From contig NZ_JBPKAO010000004.1 of the NCBI RefSeq assembly GCF_051216895.1, forward strand, positions 62,001 through 126,000: DNA of 64,000 bases, written 5' to 3'. Below, piece after piece: positions 17,793 to 26,122 of the stretch. The stretch is from Aquipuribacter sp051216895. GTDB lineage: Bacteria > Actinomycetota > Actinomycetes > Actinomycetales > JBBAYJ01. Under the pieces are notes generated by a model. It was not told the DNA's origin. It made no database searches and was given only the letters and a program-made list of their open reading frames with translations. Each line of letters starts with the position of its first letter. Position 1 is the stretch's first letter. A program made the position numbers and the translations under genes.

Positions 17793-19060
17793 ACGACAGC
17801 CCCGCCGGCGCCGGCAACCCCGGCCACGTCGGCAGCCCCGCCGCCCCCGAGGACGCGGACGGCCGCGCCGCCCTGCCGCTGGCCGACGTGCGGGTGGTCG
17901 AGCTGGGCCAGCTGCTGGCCGGGCCGTTCTGCGGGCAGCTGCTCGGCGACTTCGGGGCCGACGTCATCAAGGTCGAGGACCCGGGCCGCGGTGACCCGAT
18001 GCGCCAGTGGGGGCGCGAGAAGCCGCACGGTCAGTCGCTGTGGTGGCCGGTGGTGGCCCGCAACAAGCGGAGCGTCACCTGCGACCTGCGCACCCTGGCG
18101 GGGCAGGACCTGGTGCGGCGCCTCGTCGGCGAGGCCGACGTCCTGCTCGAGAACTTCCGGCCGGGCACCCTCGAGCGGTGGGGCCTGTCCCCGGAGTCGC
18201 TGTGGGAGGTCAACCCCCGTCTGGTCGTCACCCGGGTCACGGGCTTCGGGCAGACCGGGCCCTACGCCCCGCGCGCCGGGTACGGCTCGATCGGCGAGGC
18301 GATGGGCGGCATCCGGCACGTCATCGGCGACCCCGACCGCCCGCCCGCACGCGCCGGCATCAGCCTCGGCGACTCCCTCGCCGCCACCTTCGCCGCGCTC
18401 GGCACCATGGTCGCCCTGCACCACCGGGACCGCACCGGGCAGGGCCAGGTCGTCGACTCCGCCATCTACGAGGCCGTGCTGGCGATGATGGAGTCGCTGC
18501 TGCCGGAGTGGGAGGTCGCCGGCTACCAGCGCGAGCGGACCGGGTCGGTCCTGCCCAACGTCGCCCCGAGCAACGCCTACCCGACCGCCGACGGCGAGAT
18601 GGTCCTCGTCGCCGCCAACCAGGACACCGTCTTCACGCGCCTGGCCCGGGTGATGGGCCGCCCCGAGCTGGCGACCGACCCCCGCTACGCCACGCACGGC
18701 GCCCGCGGCGCCCACGCCGAGGAGCTCGACGACCTCATCGCGGTGTGGACGGCGAGCCTGGACGCCGACGACCTGCTGTCCCGGCTGGCCGGCGACGGCG
18801 TCCCCGCAGGTCGGATCTACCAGGCCAAGGACATGCTGGCCGACCCGCACTTCGCGGCCCGCGAGTCCGTGGTCCGCCTCGCCCACCCCGACTTCGGCCA
18901 GGTGCCGATGCAGAACGTGTTCCCGCGGCTGTCCCGCTCGCCCGGTCGCGTCCGGGCCGTCGGCCCCACCCTCGGCCAGCACAGCGACGAGGTCTACCGC
19001 GGCCTCCTGGGCCTGACCAGCGACGAGATCGACCAGCTCCGCACCGACGGGGTGATCTGA
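17789..19060 (+). CDS. Family III (CaiB/BaiF) CoA-transferase
   Basis: A 423-residue CoA-transferase that would move CoA from a donor thioester to a carboxylic acid. The N-terminus VRVVELGQLLAGPFCGQLLGDFGADVIKVE, the RNKRSVTCDLR segment and the catalytic Asp in GQGQVVDSAIYEA are typical. The start is a GTG overlapping the GntR stop. Position between the regulator and the hydantoinase subunits suggests it activates a carboxylate released in this pathway, whose acyl-CoA may end at the HMG-CoA lyase. Formyl-, succinyl- or acetyl-CoA could be the donor. Confidence 0.9.
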   Translation: MNDSPAGAGNPGHVGSPAAPEDADGRAALPLADVRVVELGQLLAGPFCGQLLGDFGADVIKVEDPGRGDPMRQWGREKPHGQSLWWPVVARNKRSVTCDLRTLAGQDLVRRLVGEADVLLENFRPGTLERWGLSPESLWEVNPRLVVTRVTGFGQTGPYAPRAGYGSIGEAMGGIRHVIGDPDRPPARAGISLGDSLAATFAALGTMVALHHRDRTGQGQVVDSAIYEAVLAMMESLLPEWEVAGYQRERTGSVLPNVAPSNAYPTADGEMVLVAANQDTVFTRLARVMGRPELATDPRYATHGARGAHAEELDDLIAVWTASLDADDLLSRLAGDGVPAGRIYQAKDMLADPHFAARESVVRLAHPDFGQVPMQNVFPRLSRSPGRVRAVGPTLGQHSDEVYRGLLGLTSDEIDQLRTDGVI

Positions 19061-19125
19061 GGAAGGCCCCACCCCGCCCCTGCCGCACCCCACGGCGACA
19101 ACCGCCCGCGAACCGGAGGAATGCA

Positions 19126-21225
19126 ATGGCGCACCGTCTCGGCGTGGACGTCGGTGGAACCTTCACCGACGTCCTGCTCATCGACACCGACACCGGCCGG
19201 ACCTGGCGGGTCAAGACCGCCTCGACGCCGCAGGACCAGTCCGTGGGCGTGCTCCGTGGCGTCCAGCGCGTCTGCGCGGACGCCGGGATCGCGCTCGCGG
19301 ACGTCACCGAGGTGCTGCACGGCACCACGGTCGCGACCAACGCGATCCTGGAGGGCAAGGGCGCCAAGGTCGGCCTCGTCACCACGCAGGGGTTCCGGCA
19401 GGTGCTCCAGATCGCCCGCTCGTTCGTCCCGGGCGGGCTGGCGGGCTGGATCATCTGGCCCAAGCCGGAGCCACTCGCCGACCTGGAGAACACCGTCGAG
19501 GCGGTGGAGCGGGTCGCCGGCGACGGTGCGGTCGTCGTCGCGCTGGACGCCGAGGACGTGCGCGCGAAGATCCGCCGCCTCAAGGCGCAGGGGATCGAGG
19601 CGCTCGCGGTCTCGCTGATCAACTCCTTCGCCAACGGCGACCACGAGAAGCAGATCGGGGCGATCGCCGTCGAGGAGCTCGGCGCGGACTTCCCGATCTC
19701 GCTGTCCAGCCACGTCCTGCCGGAGCTGCGGGAGTACGAGCGCACCGTCACCACCGTGGCCAACGGCTACGTCCAGCCGCAGGTGGCCCGGTACGTCAGC
19801 GCGCTCGCCGACGAGCTGGCCGGGCACGGGGTCGACGGCCCGCTCTACATCCTGCGCAGCGACGGCGGGCTGGCCTCGGCCGCCACGGCCGCGGCCAACC
19901 CGGTCAACCTGCTGCTGTCCGGGCCCGCCGGGGGCGTCACCGGCGCCGCCTGGGCCGCTGAGCAGGCCGGGTTCCGCGACTTCCTCACCTTCGACATGGG
20001 CGGCACCAGCACCGACGTGGCCCTGGTGCAGGACCTCACCCCCCGCATCGGCCGGCAGACCCGGGTCGGCGACCTGGACGTCCGGGCCGCGAGCGTCGAC
20101 GTGCGCACCGTCGGGGCCGGTGGCGGCTCGATCGCCCACGTCCCGCCGCTGACCCAGGCGCTGCGCGTCGGGCCGCAGTCCGCGGGCGCCGTGCCCGGTC
20201 CGGCGGCGTACGGGCAGGGCGGGGAGGCCCCGACGGTCACCGACGCGAACGTCGTCCTCGGCTACCTGCCCAGCGCCCTGGCCGGGGGCGAGATCCAGCT
20301 CGACGTCGAGGCGTCGCGGGCGGCGGTGCAGACCATCGCCGACGCCACCACGCTGGACTCCGTCGAGGCCGCCGCGAGCGGCATCGTCGACATCGTCAAC
20401 GAGAACATGTTCGGTGCCATGCGGCTGGTGAGCGTCCAGCAGGGCTTCGACCCGCGCGACTTCGCCCTGGTGGCGTTCGGGGGCGCCGGACCGCTGCACG
20501 CCAACGCGCTGGGCCGGCTCACCGGGTCGTGGCCGGTGATCATCCCGCCGAGCCCCGGCGTGCTGTGCGCCTACGGCGACGCCACCACCAGCCTGCGCGA
20601 CGAGTCCGCCCGCACCTACATCCGCCAGTTCACCGACACGACCGACGACGAGATCCGCACGGCCCTGGACGAGCTCGCCGCCACGGCGAAGGCCACCCTG
20701 CGGGCCGAGGGCGTCGACGAGGCCGACATGAGCGTCGTGCACTCGGTCGACCTGCGCTACCACGGGCAGGGTTTCGAGATCCCCGTCACGGTGGACATGG
20801 CCGCCTTCGACGGTGACGGCGGCGGTCTCGTCGCCCTGGCCGCCCGCTTCGACGCCGAGCACGAGCGCCTCTTCGGGTTCCTGCTGAAGAACGCCCACGA
20901 GGTGGTCACCCTGCGCGCGTCGGCCACTGGTCCGCGGCCCAACGTCGGCGCCGAGACCCTGCCGCCGGGCTCGGGCGACGACGCCGCCGACCTGGCCGCG
21001 GCCAAGGTGCTGGACGCCGACATCTGGGTCTCCGGGGCCCGGGTGAGCGCGGGGGTCTACGACCGGTCGAGGCTGCCCGCGGGGGCCGTCGTCACCGGTC
21101 CCGCGATCATCACCGAGATGGACTCGACCACCCTCGTCCTGCCCGACCACGTGGCCGAGGTCCACCCCAGCGGCTCGCTCCTGATCACGCCCGCGACCGG
21201 TACCACCCAGAGCCAGGAGGGCTGA
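19126..21225 (+). CDS. Hydantoinase/oxoprolinase subunit A (HyuA family)
   Basis: A 699-residue ATP-dependent ring-opening subunit. It shows the sugar-kinase/ASKHA-type start DVGGTFTDVLL, HGTTVATNAILE, the second phosphate loop FDMGGTSTDVAL and GAGGGSIAHV, then FGGAGPLHA. The ATG at 19126 has GGAGGA 5 bp before it. The family includes N-methylhydantoinase, 5-oxoprolinase, caprolactamase and acetophenone/acetone carboxylase alpha chains. Adjacent HyuB and a carbamoylsarcosine-amidase-like gene favour a hydantoin or lactam substrate. The larger open frame upstream is a shadow of the CoA-transferase. Confidence 0.9.
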   Translation: MAHRLGVDVGGTFTDVLLIDTDTGRTWRVKTASTPQDQSVGVLRGVQRVCADAGIALADVTEVLHGTTVATNAILEGKGAKVGLVTTQGFRQVLQIARSFVPGGLAGWIIWPKPEPLADLENTVEAVERVAGDGAVVVALDAEDVRAKIRRLKAQGIEALAVSLINSFANGDHEKQIGAIAVEELGADFPISLSSHVLPELREYERTVTTVANGYVQPQVARYVSALADELAGHGVDGPLYILRSDGGLASAATAAANPVNLLLSGPAGGVTGAAWAAEQAGFRDFLTFDMGGTSTDVALVQDLTPRIGRQTRVGDLDVRAASVDVRTVGAGGGSIAHVPPLTQALRVGPQSAGAVPGPAAYGQGGEAPTVTDANVVLGYLPSALAGGEIQLDVEASRAAVQTIADATTLDSVEAAASGIVDIVNENMFGAMRLVSVQQGFDPRDFALVAFGGAGPLHANALGRLTGSWPVIIPPSPGVLCAYGDATTSLRDESARTYIRQFTDTTDDEIRTALDELAATAKATLRAEGVDEADMSVVHSVDLRYHGQGFEIPVTVDMAAFDGDGGGLVALAARFDAEHERLFGFLLKNAHEVVTLRASATGPRPNVGAETLPPGSGDDAADLAAAKVLDADIWVSGARVSAGVYDRSRLPAGAVVTGPAIITEMDSTTLVLPDHVAEVHPSGSLLITPATGTTQSQEG

Positions 21226-21228
21226 GAC

Positions 21229-23103
21229 ATGGCACGCATCCTCGAGACCGCCACCGAGCCGGTGAGCCCGGTCGACGTCGACGTCATCACCCTCGACCTG
21301 GTCGAGAACGCCCTCCGCAACGCCCGCTACGAGATGGACGAGGTGCTGTTCCGCACCGCGCTGAGCCCCGGCATCCGCGAGCAGCACGACGAGTTCCCGC
21401 TCATCGCGGACCCCGAGGGCAAGATGGTCGTCGGCCAGTTCGGCCTGTCCATCCCCGACTTCCTCGACAACTACGACGGGACGATCGAGGAGGGCGACGT
21501 CCTGCTGACGTCGGACCCGTACTCCTGCGGCGCGGCCATCAGCCACGCCAACGACTGGCTCGTCGTCATGCCGGTGTTCCACTCCGGCCGGGTGGTCGGC
21601 TGGGCGTCCATGTTCGGGCACATGTCCGACGTGGGGGGCAAGACCGCGAGCTCGATGCCGACGGACGCGCGGACGATCTTCGAGGAGGGGGTGATCATCC
21701 CGCCCTTCAAGCTGTACAAGCAGGGCGTCCTGGCGGAGGAGTCCTTGGAGATCATCCTCAACCAGGTCCGCAAGCCCGACTGGAACCGGGCCGACCTCAA
21801 CGGCATCGTTGCCGCCTGCCGCACCGCCGGGCGTCGGATCCAGGAGATGTGCGACCGTTTCGGCACCGACACCTACCTGTCGGCGCTGGACGCCCTGCTG
21901 GCCCGCAACTACTCCGCCATGAAGACGTTGCTGGCCATGGTGTTCGAGGACGGCAAGGCGATCAGCTTCACCGACTACATCTGCGACGACGGCGTCGGGT
22001 TCGGCCCGTACGAGCTCAAGATGACGCTGACCCGGACCGGGGACAAGGTCACCATCGACTTCACCGGGTCGTCCCCGCAGGCGGCCGGCCCTATCAACTA
22101 CTACATCAACGAGAACCTCATCCGGATGTTCTTCGGGATCTACATGATCACGGTCGCCGACCCGCAGATCCTGTGGAACGACGGGTTCTACCCGCTCGTC
22201 GACGTCGTCATCCCGGAGGACTCGTTCTGGAAGCCCCGGTTCCCGGCCGCGCTGTCGGGCCGCAACCACGGCATCGGCCGGGTGTTCGACCTGCTGGGCG
22301 GGCTGCTCGGGCAGACCAACCCGCAGCTGATGAACGCCGCCGGCTTCAGCTCCTCGCCCCACTTCATGTACTCCGGGACGTACTCCTCCGGCGAGCAGAA
22401 GGGCGAGTGGTTCCAGCTGTACTCGATCGGCTTCGGCGGCATCCCCGGCCGGCCGATGGGCGACGGCCCGGACGGGCACTCGTTGTGGCCCAGCTTCACC
22501 AACATCCCCTGCGAGTACCTGGAGTCGTACTACCCGCTGCGGATCGAGAAGTGGGAGACGGTCGCGGACACCGGCGGCTCCGGCCTGCACCGCGGCGGCA
22601 ACGGCGTGGACGTCGCCTACCGGTTCCTGTCCGACGGCGAGATCGCCATCCACGACGACCGCTGGCTCACCTACCCGTGGGGCGTCCTGGGCGGGGAGCC
22701 CGGCGCGCGCGGCACCAAGTGGCTGGAGCACCTGGACGGGACCACGGAGGTGCTGCCCAGCAAGTGCCACGACGTGCCGGTCAAGGCGGGCGAGCTGCTG
22801 CACTTCGTCACCTGGGGCGGGGGCGGTTGGGGCGACCCGCTGGCCCGGGACGCCGAGCTCGTCGCGCTCGAGGTGCGGCGGGGCCTGGTCAGCGTCGGAG
22901 GGGCGCGCCGCTACGGCGTCGTCTGCTCCGAGGCGGGCGAGGTGGACCCGGCGGCGACGGAGTCCCTGCGGGCCGAGCTGTCCGCCGGTCGTCCCGACCC
23001 GTTGCCGATCTTCGACTCCGGACCCCCGATGGAGCAGATCCTGGCCAACGCGCTCGCGGAGACCGGGCTGCCCGCACCGAAGCCGCCCGTGGCCAGGGTG
23101 TGA
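21229..23103 (+). CDS. Hydantoinase/oxoprolinase subunit B (HyuB family)
   Basis: A 624-residue partner of HyuA. Conserved segments are LVENALRNARYEMDEVL near the N-terminus, the HANDW and MFGHMSDVGGK region, and the C-terminal GGGGWGDPLARD loop. Its ATG follows the HyuA stop by 3 bp with an AGGAGG site inside the end of hyuA, so the subunits should be made in equal amounts. About 30 residues longer than many N-methylhydantoinase beta chains; the extra length is at the C-terminus. Substrate unknown. Confidence 0.9.
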   Translation: MARILETATEPVSPVDVDVITLDLVENALRNARYEMDEVLFRTALSPGIREQHDEFPLIADPEGKMVVGQFGLSIPDFLDNYDGTIEEGDVLLTSDPYSCGAAISHANDWLVVMPVFHSGRVVGWASMFGHMSDVGGKTASSMPTDARTIFEEGVIIPPFKLYKQGVLAEESLEIILNQVRKPDWNRADLNGIVAACRTAGRRIQEMCDRFGTDTYLSALDALLARNYSAMKTLLAMVFEDGKAISFTDYICDDGVGFGPYELKMTLTRTGDKVTIDFTGSSPQAAGPINYYINENLIRMFFGIYMITVADPQILWNDGFYPLVDVVIPEDSFWKPRFPAALSGRNHGIGRVFDLLGGLLGQTNPQLMNAAGFSSSPHFMYSGTYSSGEQKGEWFQLYSIGFGGIPGRPMGDGPDGHSLWPSFTNIPCEYLESYYPLRIEKWETVADTGGSGLHRGGNGVDVAYRFLSDGEIAIHDDRWLTYPWGVLGGEPGARGTKWLEHLDGTTEVLPSKCHDVPVKAGELLHFVTWGGGGWGDPLARDAELVALEVRRGLVSVGGARRYGVVCSEAGEVDPAATESLRAELSAGRPDPLPIFDSGPPMEQILANALAETGLPAPKPPVARV

Positions 23104-23113
23104 CGGCGAGGCG

Positions 23114-23761
23114 ATGACCGGCGACGACGGGGCAGCACGCGGTCATGCCGACGGGCACGACCGGTCCGGGTGGGGCACGCCGCTGCAGCCGGGCCGGCGC
23201 CCGGCGCTGCTGTGCATCGACATGGTGCGGGCCTACTTCGACGACGGCGGGGCGTTCCAGCTGCCGTCGACCGCGTCGCTGGAGGCGGCGTCGCGGGTCC
23301 TGACCGCCGCGCGGGAGGCGGGCGTCCTCGTGGCGCACTCCGGGGTCCGCTACGCGGCGGGCGCCGTCGACGGCGGCTCGTTCGTGCGCCGGGTGCCGGG
23401 GCTGCACGCCTTCGTCGGGGACACCGAGGCCGGTCGGTTCCGGGTCGAGGTCGCGCCGCGACCCGACGAGGTGGTGCTGCTCAAGCAGATGCCCAGCGCG
23501 TTCTTCGGCACGACGCTGGCCTCGACGCTGACCGCGGCCGGTGTGGACACCGTCCTGGTGCAGGGCGTGTCGACGTCGGGCTGCGTCCGGGCCACCGTGG
23601 TCGACGCGATGTCGCACGGGTTCACGGTGTTCGTGGTCGCCGACGCCTGCGGCGACCGCTCGCCCACGGTCCACGAGGCCAACCTGGGCGACATGGCCGC
23701 CAAGTACGCCGAGGTCGTCGACGAGGCCTGGGCCCTGGACTACCTGGCGGGTCTCAGGTAG
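23114..23761 (+). CDS. Cysteine hydrolase, N-carbamoylsarcosine amidase-like
   Basis: A 215-residue isochorismatase-fold amidohydrolase. The catalytic triad is visible as Asp36 (CIDMVRAY), Lys124 (LLKQMPSAFFGT) and Cys157 (STSGCVRAT); the 33-residue Lys-Cys spacing equals that of N-carbamoylsarcosine amidase. It sits 10 bp after hyuB. ATP-dependent N-methylhydantoinase followed by carbamoylsarcosine amidase is the known route from N-methylhydantoin to sarcosine, so this gene could remove the carbamoyl group from the HyuAB product. Maleamate or other amides are alternatives. Confidence 0.85.
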   Translation: MTGDDGAARGHADGHDRSGWGTPLQPGRRPALLCIDMVRAYFDDGGAFQLPSTASLEAASRVLTAAREAGVLVAHSGVRYAAGAVDGGSFVRRVPGLHAFVGDTEAGRFRVEVAPRPDEVVLLKQMPSAFFGTTLASTLTAAGVDTVLVQGVSTSGCVRATVVDAMSHGFTVFVVADACGDRSPTVHEANLGDMAAKYAEVVDEAWALDYLAGLR

Positions 23762-23795
23762 GGCGCAGGTCCCGCCGCAGGGGGAGCGGGGCGGC

Positions 23796-23815
23796 CGCCA
23801 CAGGCCCTGGTGGCG
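23796..23815. terminator. Weak hairpin between convergent operons
   Basis: CGCCAC and GTGGCG form a 6-bp stem around an 8-base loop in the 58-bp gap between the amidohydrolase and the sucrase/ferredoxin-like gene, placed to serve both convergent transcripts. No U tract is seen. Confidence 0.35.
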
Positions 23816-23819
23816 CGGC

Positions 23820-24761
23820 TCAGCCGGCGGCGCGGTGCTCCGCGAGCGTGATGAGGTCCCAGGCCAGCGGGGACGAGGGGCGGGGGGCCGCGCACGTGAG
23901 CGGGGTGGGCGGGCCGCTGGGGGTCTGGGCCACGGTGACCTGCACGACGCGATCGGTCCCGGCGCGCTCGAGGTCGACGACGACCGACCCGTCCTCGGCC
24001 GCGCGGCTGCGCAGGGGGCGCAGGTCGTCGATGCGGGTCTCGCCACCGGCCAGCACCTCGCGGGCGTGGTGCTGCGCGGCCTGCACCGCGGCGGGCAGCG
24101 ACGAGCGCCCACGCAGCAGGTCGGGCACGACCTGGCCGTTCTCCGTGGCCTCCACCAGGCCGGCGGCCGAGGCCGGGGTGACGCCGCCGTAGTAGAGCCC
24201 GTGGGGCAGGACCACGACGTTCGCGGCGAAGCGGCAGCCGCCGACGTGCGAGCACTCCCACACCCGCCCGGGGGCCAGCTCGTCGAGGGCCGAGGCCACC
24301 TCACGGCCCCGGACGGCGCAGCAGGTGTCGTGGCGACCGTGGGCGCAGGCCAGGTAGACCGGCCGCGTGGGGTCGCCCGGGCCCTCGTGCGGCAGCGCGA
24401 CCACCGGCCCGTCGAGCGCGACGTGCAGCAGCTCCTCGTCCTGCTCGAACCTGCCCCACCGGACGGCCTCGGTGCCCGGTCGGGAGTCGACCAGCGCCCA
24501 GTGCCGCCGTCCCTGCGGGGTGTGACCGGCCCGGCCGTGCCGACGGACGAGCAGCACCCGGGCGCCGGCGGCCGTGGCCCGCCTGGACATCGCCGCCGCG
24601 ACCCCGGCGTCGAGCCGGGACGACAGCAGGGCGTCACGGCCCCACGGTCCGGGCTGCTCGAGCAGGAACCAACGGCTCACGGGCGAGGCGGACCCGGCCC
24701 GGGGGTCGCCCCGCTCGGCCGCGGCGTCGGCGCAACGGGGCAGCCTGGTGGGTGCGTTCAC
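23820..24761 (-). CDS. Sucrase/ferredoxin-like [2Fe-2S] protein
   Basis: A 313-residue protein of the sucraseferredoxin-like (Apd1-type, thioredoxin-fold) family. Candidate cluster ligands are in CAHGRHDTCC (about 139-148) and CSHVGGCRFAANVVVLPHG (about 170-188); in characterised relatives a [2Fe-2S] centre is held by two Cys and two His. The start is a GTG overlapping the stop of the JmjC gene in GTGA, so it is co-translated with that oxygenase. A role in electron transfer to, or protection of, the oxygenase is inference; redox or metal-chelate metabolism is an alternative. Confidence 0.85.
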   Translation of the reverse strand: MNAPTRLPRCADAAAERGDPRAGSASPVSRWFLLEQPGPWGRDALLSSRLDAGVAAAMSRRATAAGARVLLVRRHGRAGHTPQGRRHWALVDSRPGTEAVRWGRFEQDEELLHVALDGPVVALPHEGPGDPTRPVYLACAHGRHDTCCAVRGREVASALDELAPGRVWECSHVGGCRFAANVVVLPHGLYYGGVTPASAAGLVEATENGQVVPDLLRGRSSLPAAVQAAQHHAREVLAGGETRIDDLRPLRSRAAEDGSVVVDLERAGTDRVVQVTVAQTPSGPPTPLTCAAPRPSSPLAWDLITLAEHRAAG

Positions 24762-26122
24762 GCCGTCGGGGCCGTCGGGGCCGTCGGGGCCGTCGGGGCC
24801 GTCGGGGCCGTCGGAGCCGTCGGAGGGGCGGGGACGGCGACGCCCTCGCGCAGCAGGCGACGCGCCAGCCGGACCGCTTCCTCGCCGTCCAGGCCGGGCA
24901 GCTCGCCCACGACGACGTCACCGCCGCCCAGCAGGGCGAGCACGGCCGTCCGGACCCGCCCGGGCAGGTCGAGGGACCGGTCGGCCAGGACGAGACGGAA
25001 CCCGTCGTCGGTGCCGGTGCCGGTGCCGGTGCCGGTGTCGGTGCCGGTGTCGTCGGCGGCGCGGTCGCGGACCACCGTGCGGAGCCCGGCGCGGACGCGG
25101 AGCACCGTGGCCGCTCCGACGGAGGACACGGCGACCGCCTGCGCGAGCGGCGCGAGCGGGGCGGGGCGGTTGCCGGCCAGCACCGAAGGCGTCAGCCGGC
25201 GGGCCACCGCGTCCGAGGACACGTCGCGGAGACGGTCGGTCAGGGCGTCCACGGTCGCGGCCAGGTGCGGGGACAACCCGACCGGGTCGGTGAGGTCGAT
25301 CCCCAGCGGCAGCGTCGCACGCAGCCGCGGGTCGTCCAGGACGAGCGCCGCCAGGGCCTCGACCAGCGTGGCCCGGGTGCGGACGTGGACCCCGACGGTC
25401 AGGTGCGCGGACACCTCGCCCAGCGCGGTGGCCGCGTGCAGCCAGCCGCGCGGCACGTACAGCGCGTCGCCGGGGCGCAGCACGGCCTCGAGGAACGGCT
25501 CGTCGGCCGCGGCACGCTCGACGGCGTGGCGGTGGTCCGTCCACGGGTCGTCACGCAGCGGGTCGGTGACCACAGGCCGGTGCAGGCGCCAGCGCTTCTC
25601 CCCGGCCACCTGCAGGACGAAGACGTCGTGCACGTCGTAGTGCGAGCTGAAGCCCTGGTTCTGCGGTGGCGTCACGTAGGCGTTGACCTGCACCGGGTGG
25701 CCGAGGTCCGCGGCGAGGTCGGCCGCGAAGCGCGCCAGCGGGGCGTGGGTGCGGTGCAGCGCCTGCAGGACGACGGTGGCGCCGTCGGCGAACAGCTCCG
25801 CCACGCGCTCGTCGCGCACCTGGTCGCCGACCGTGGCCCCCACGCCGCCGCCCCCGGTCCAGCGGCGTTCGGGCACCACCTGACCGTCCTTGGCGACGCG
25901 CAGGAACGGGGTACGCAGGCCCTGCTCGGACAGCAGCACGTCGACGTCGGCCAGGCTGAGCAGGTCCGAGAAGTCGCGAGGCAGGTCCGAGGCCGCGCTG
26001 AGCGACGGCTCCTGGGCCCAGACGGCGTCCGCGAACACGTCCCCGGGCACCGCGGTGCACCGGGCGAGGGCCGGGCGGTCGGGGGTGACCGCCCGGCGAC
26101 CCGCGTCAGCGCCGGAGGTCAG
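24758..26122 (-). CDS. JmjC/cupin-4 family Fe(II) oxygenase, probable CTG start
   Basis: A 2-oxoglutarate-type hydroxylase related to the ribosomal oxygenases and ROX/YcfD-like cupins. The iron triad is intact: His161-x-Asp163 in SSHYDVHD and His229 in RGWLHAAT (numbered from 26122). The C-terminal half has a helical dimer region, a Gly/Thr/Asp stretch and a (Pro-Thr-Ala)n tail. The first standard start is GTG 26050, but family-like sequence (RPALARCTAVPGDVF) runs upstream of it. A CTG at 26122 overlaps the TGA of the GGAD-repeat ORF as CTGA, and no ATG, GTG or TTG exists further up. Substrate unknown; the repeat peptide upstream is the obvious candidate. Confidence 0.8.
   Translation of the reverse strand: MTSGADAGRRAVTPDRPALARCTAVPGDVFADAVWAQEPSLSAASDLPRDFSDLLSLADVDVLLSEQGLRTPFLRVAKDGQVVPERRWTGGGGVGATVGDQVRDERVAELFADGATVVLQALHRTHAPLARFAADLAADLGHPVQVNAYVTPPQNQGFSSHYDVHDVFVLQVAGEKRWRLHRPVVTDPLRDDPWTDHRHAVERAAADEPFLEAVLRPGDALYVPRGWLHAATALGEVSAHLTVGVHVRTRATLVEALAALVLDDPRLRATLPLGIDLTDPVGLSPHLAATVDALTDRLRDVSSDAVARRLTPSVLAGNRPAPLAPLAQAVAVSSVGAATVLRVRAGLRTVVRDRAADDTGTDTGTGTGTGTDDGFRLVLADRSLDLPGRVRTAVLALLGGGDVVVGELPGLDGEEAVRLARRLLREGVAVPAPPTAPTAPTAPTAPTAPTAPTA
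24762..24824 (-). repeat. 9-bp microsatellite at the JmjC C-terminus
   Basis: About seven units of GCCGTCGGG (plus strand) encode the repeated Pro-Thr-Ala tail of the JmjC protein and end just before its stop. A second, shorter 6-bp array at about 25012-25052 encodes Gly-Thr repeats in the same gene. Confidence 0.9.

Noticed and set aside
18994..22803. A 1,269-codon open frame antisense to the HyuA/HyuB genes, and many similar long antisense frames
   Set aside because: In very GC-rich DNA antisense frames stay open by codon bias. The sense strand carries clear protein families, while the antisense products are Arg/Gly/Ala/Pro-rich with no recognisable domains.
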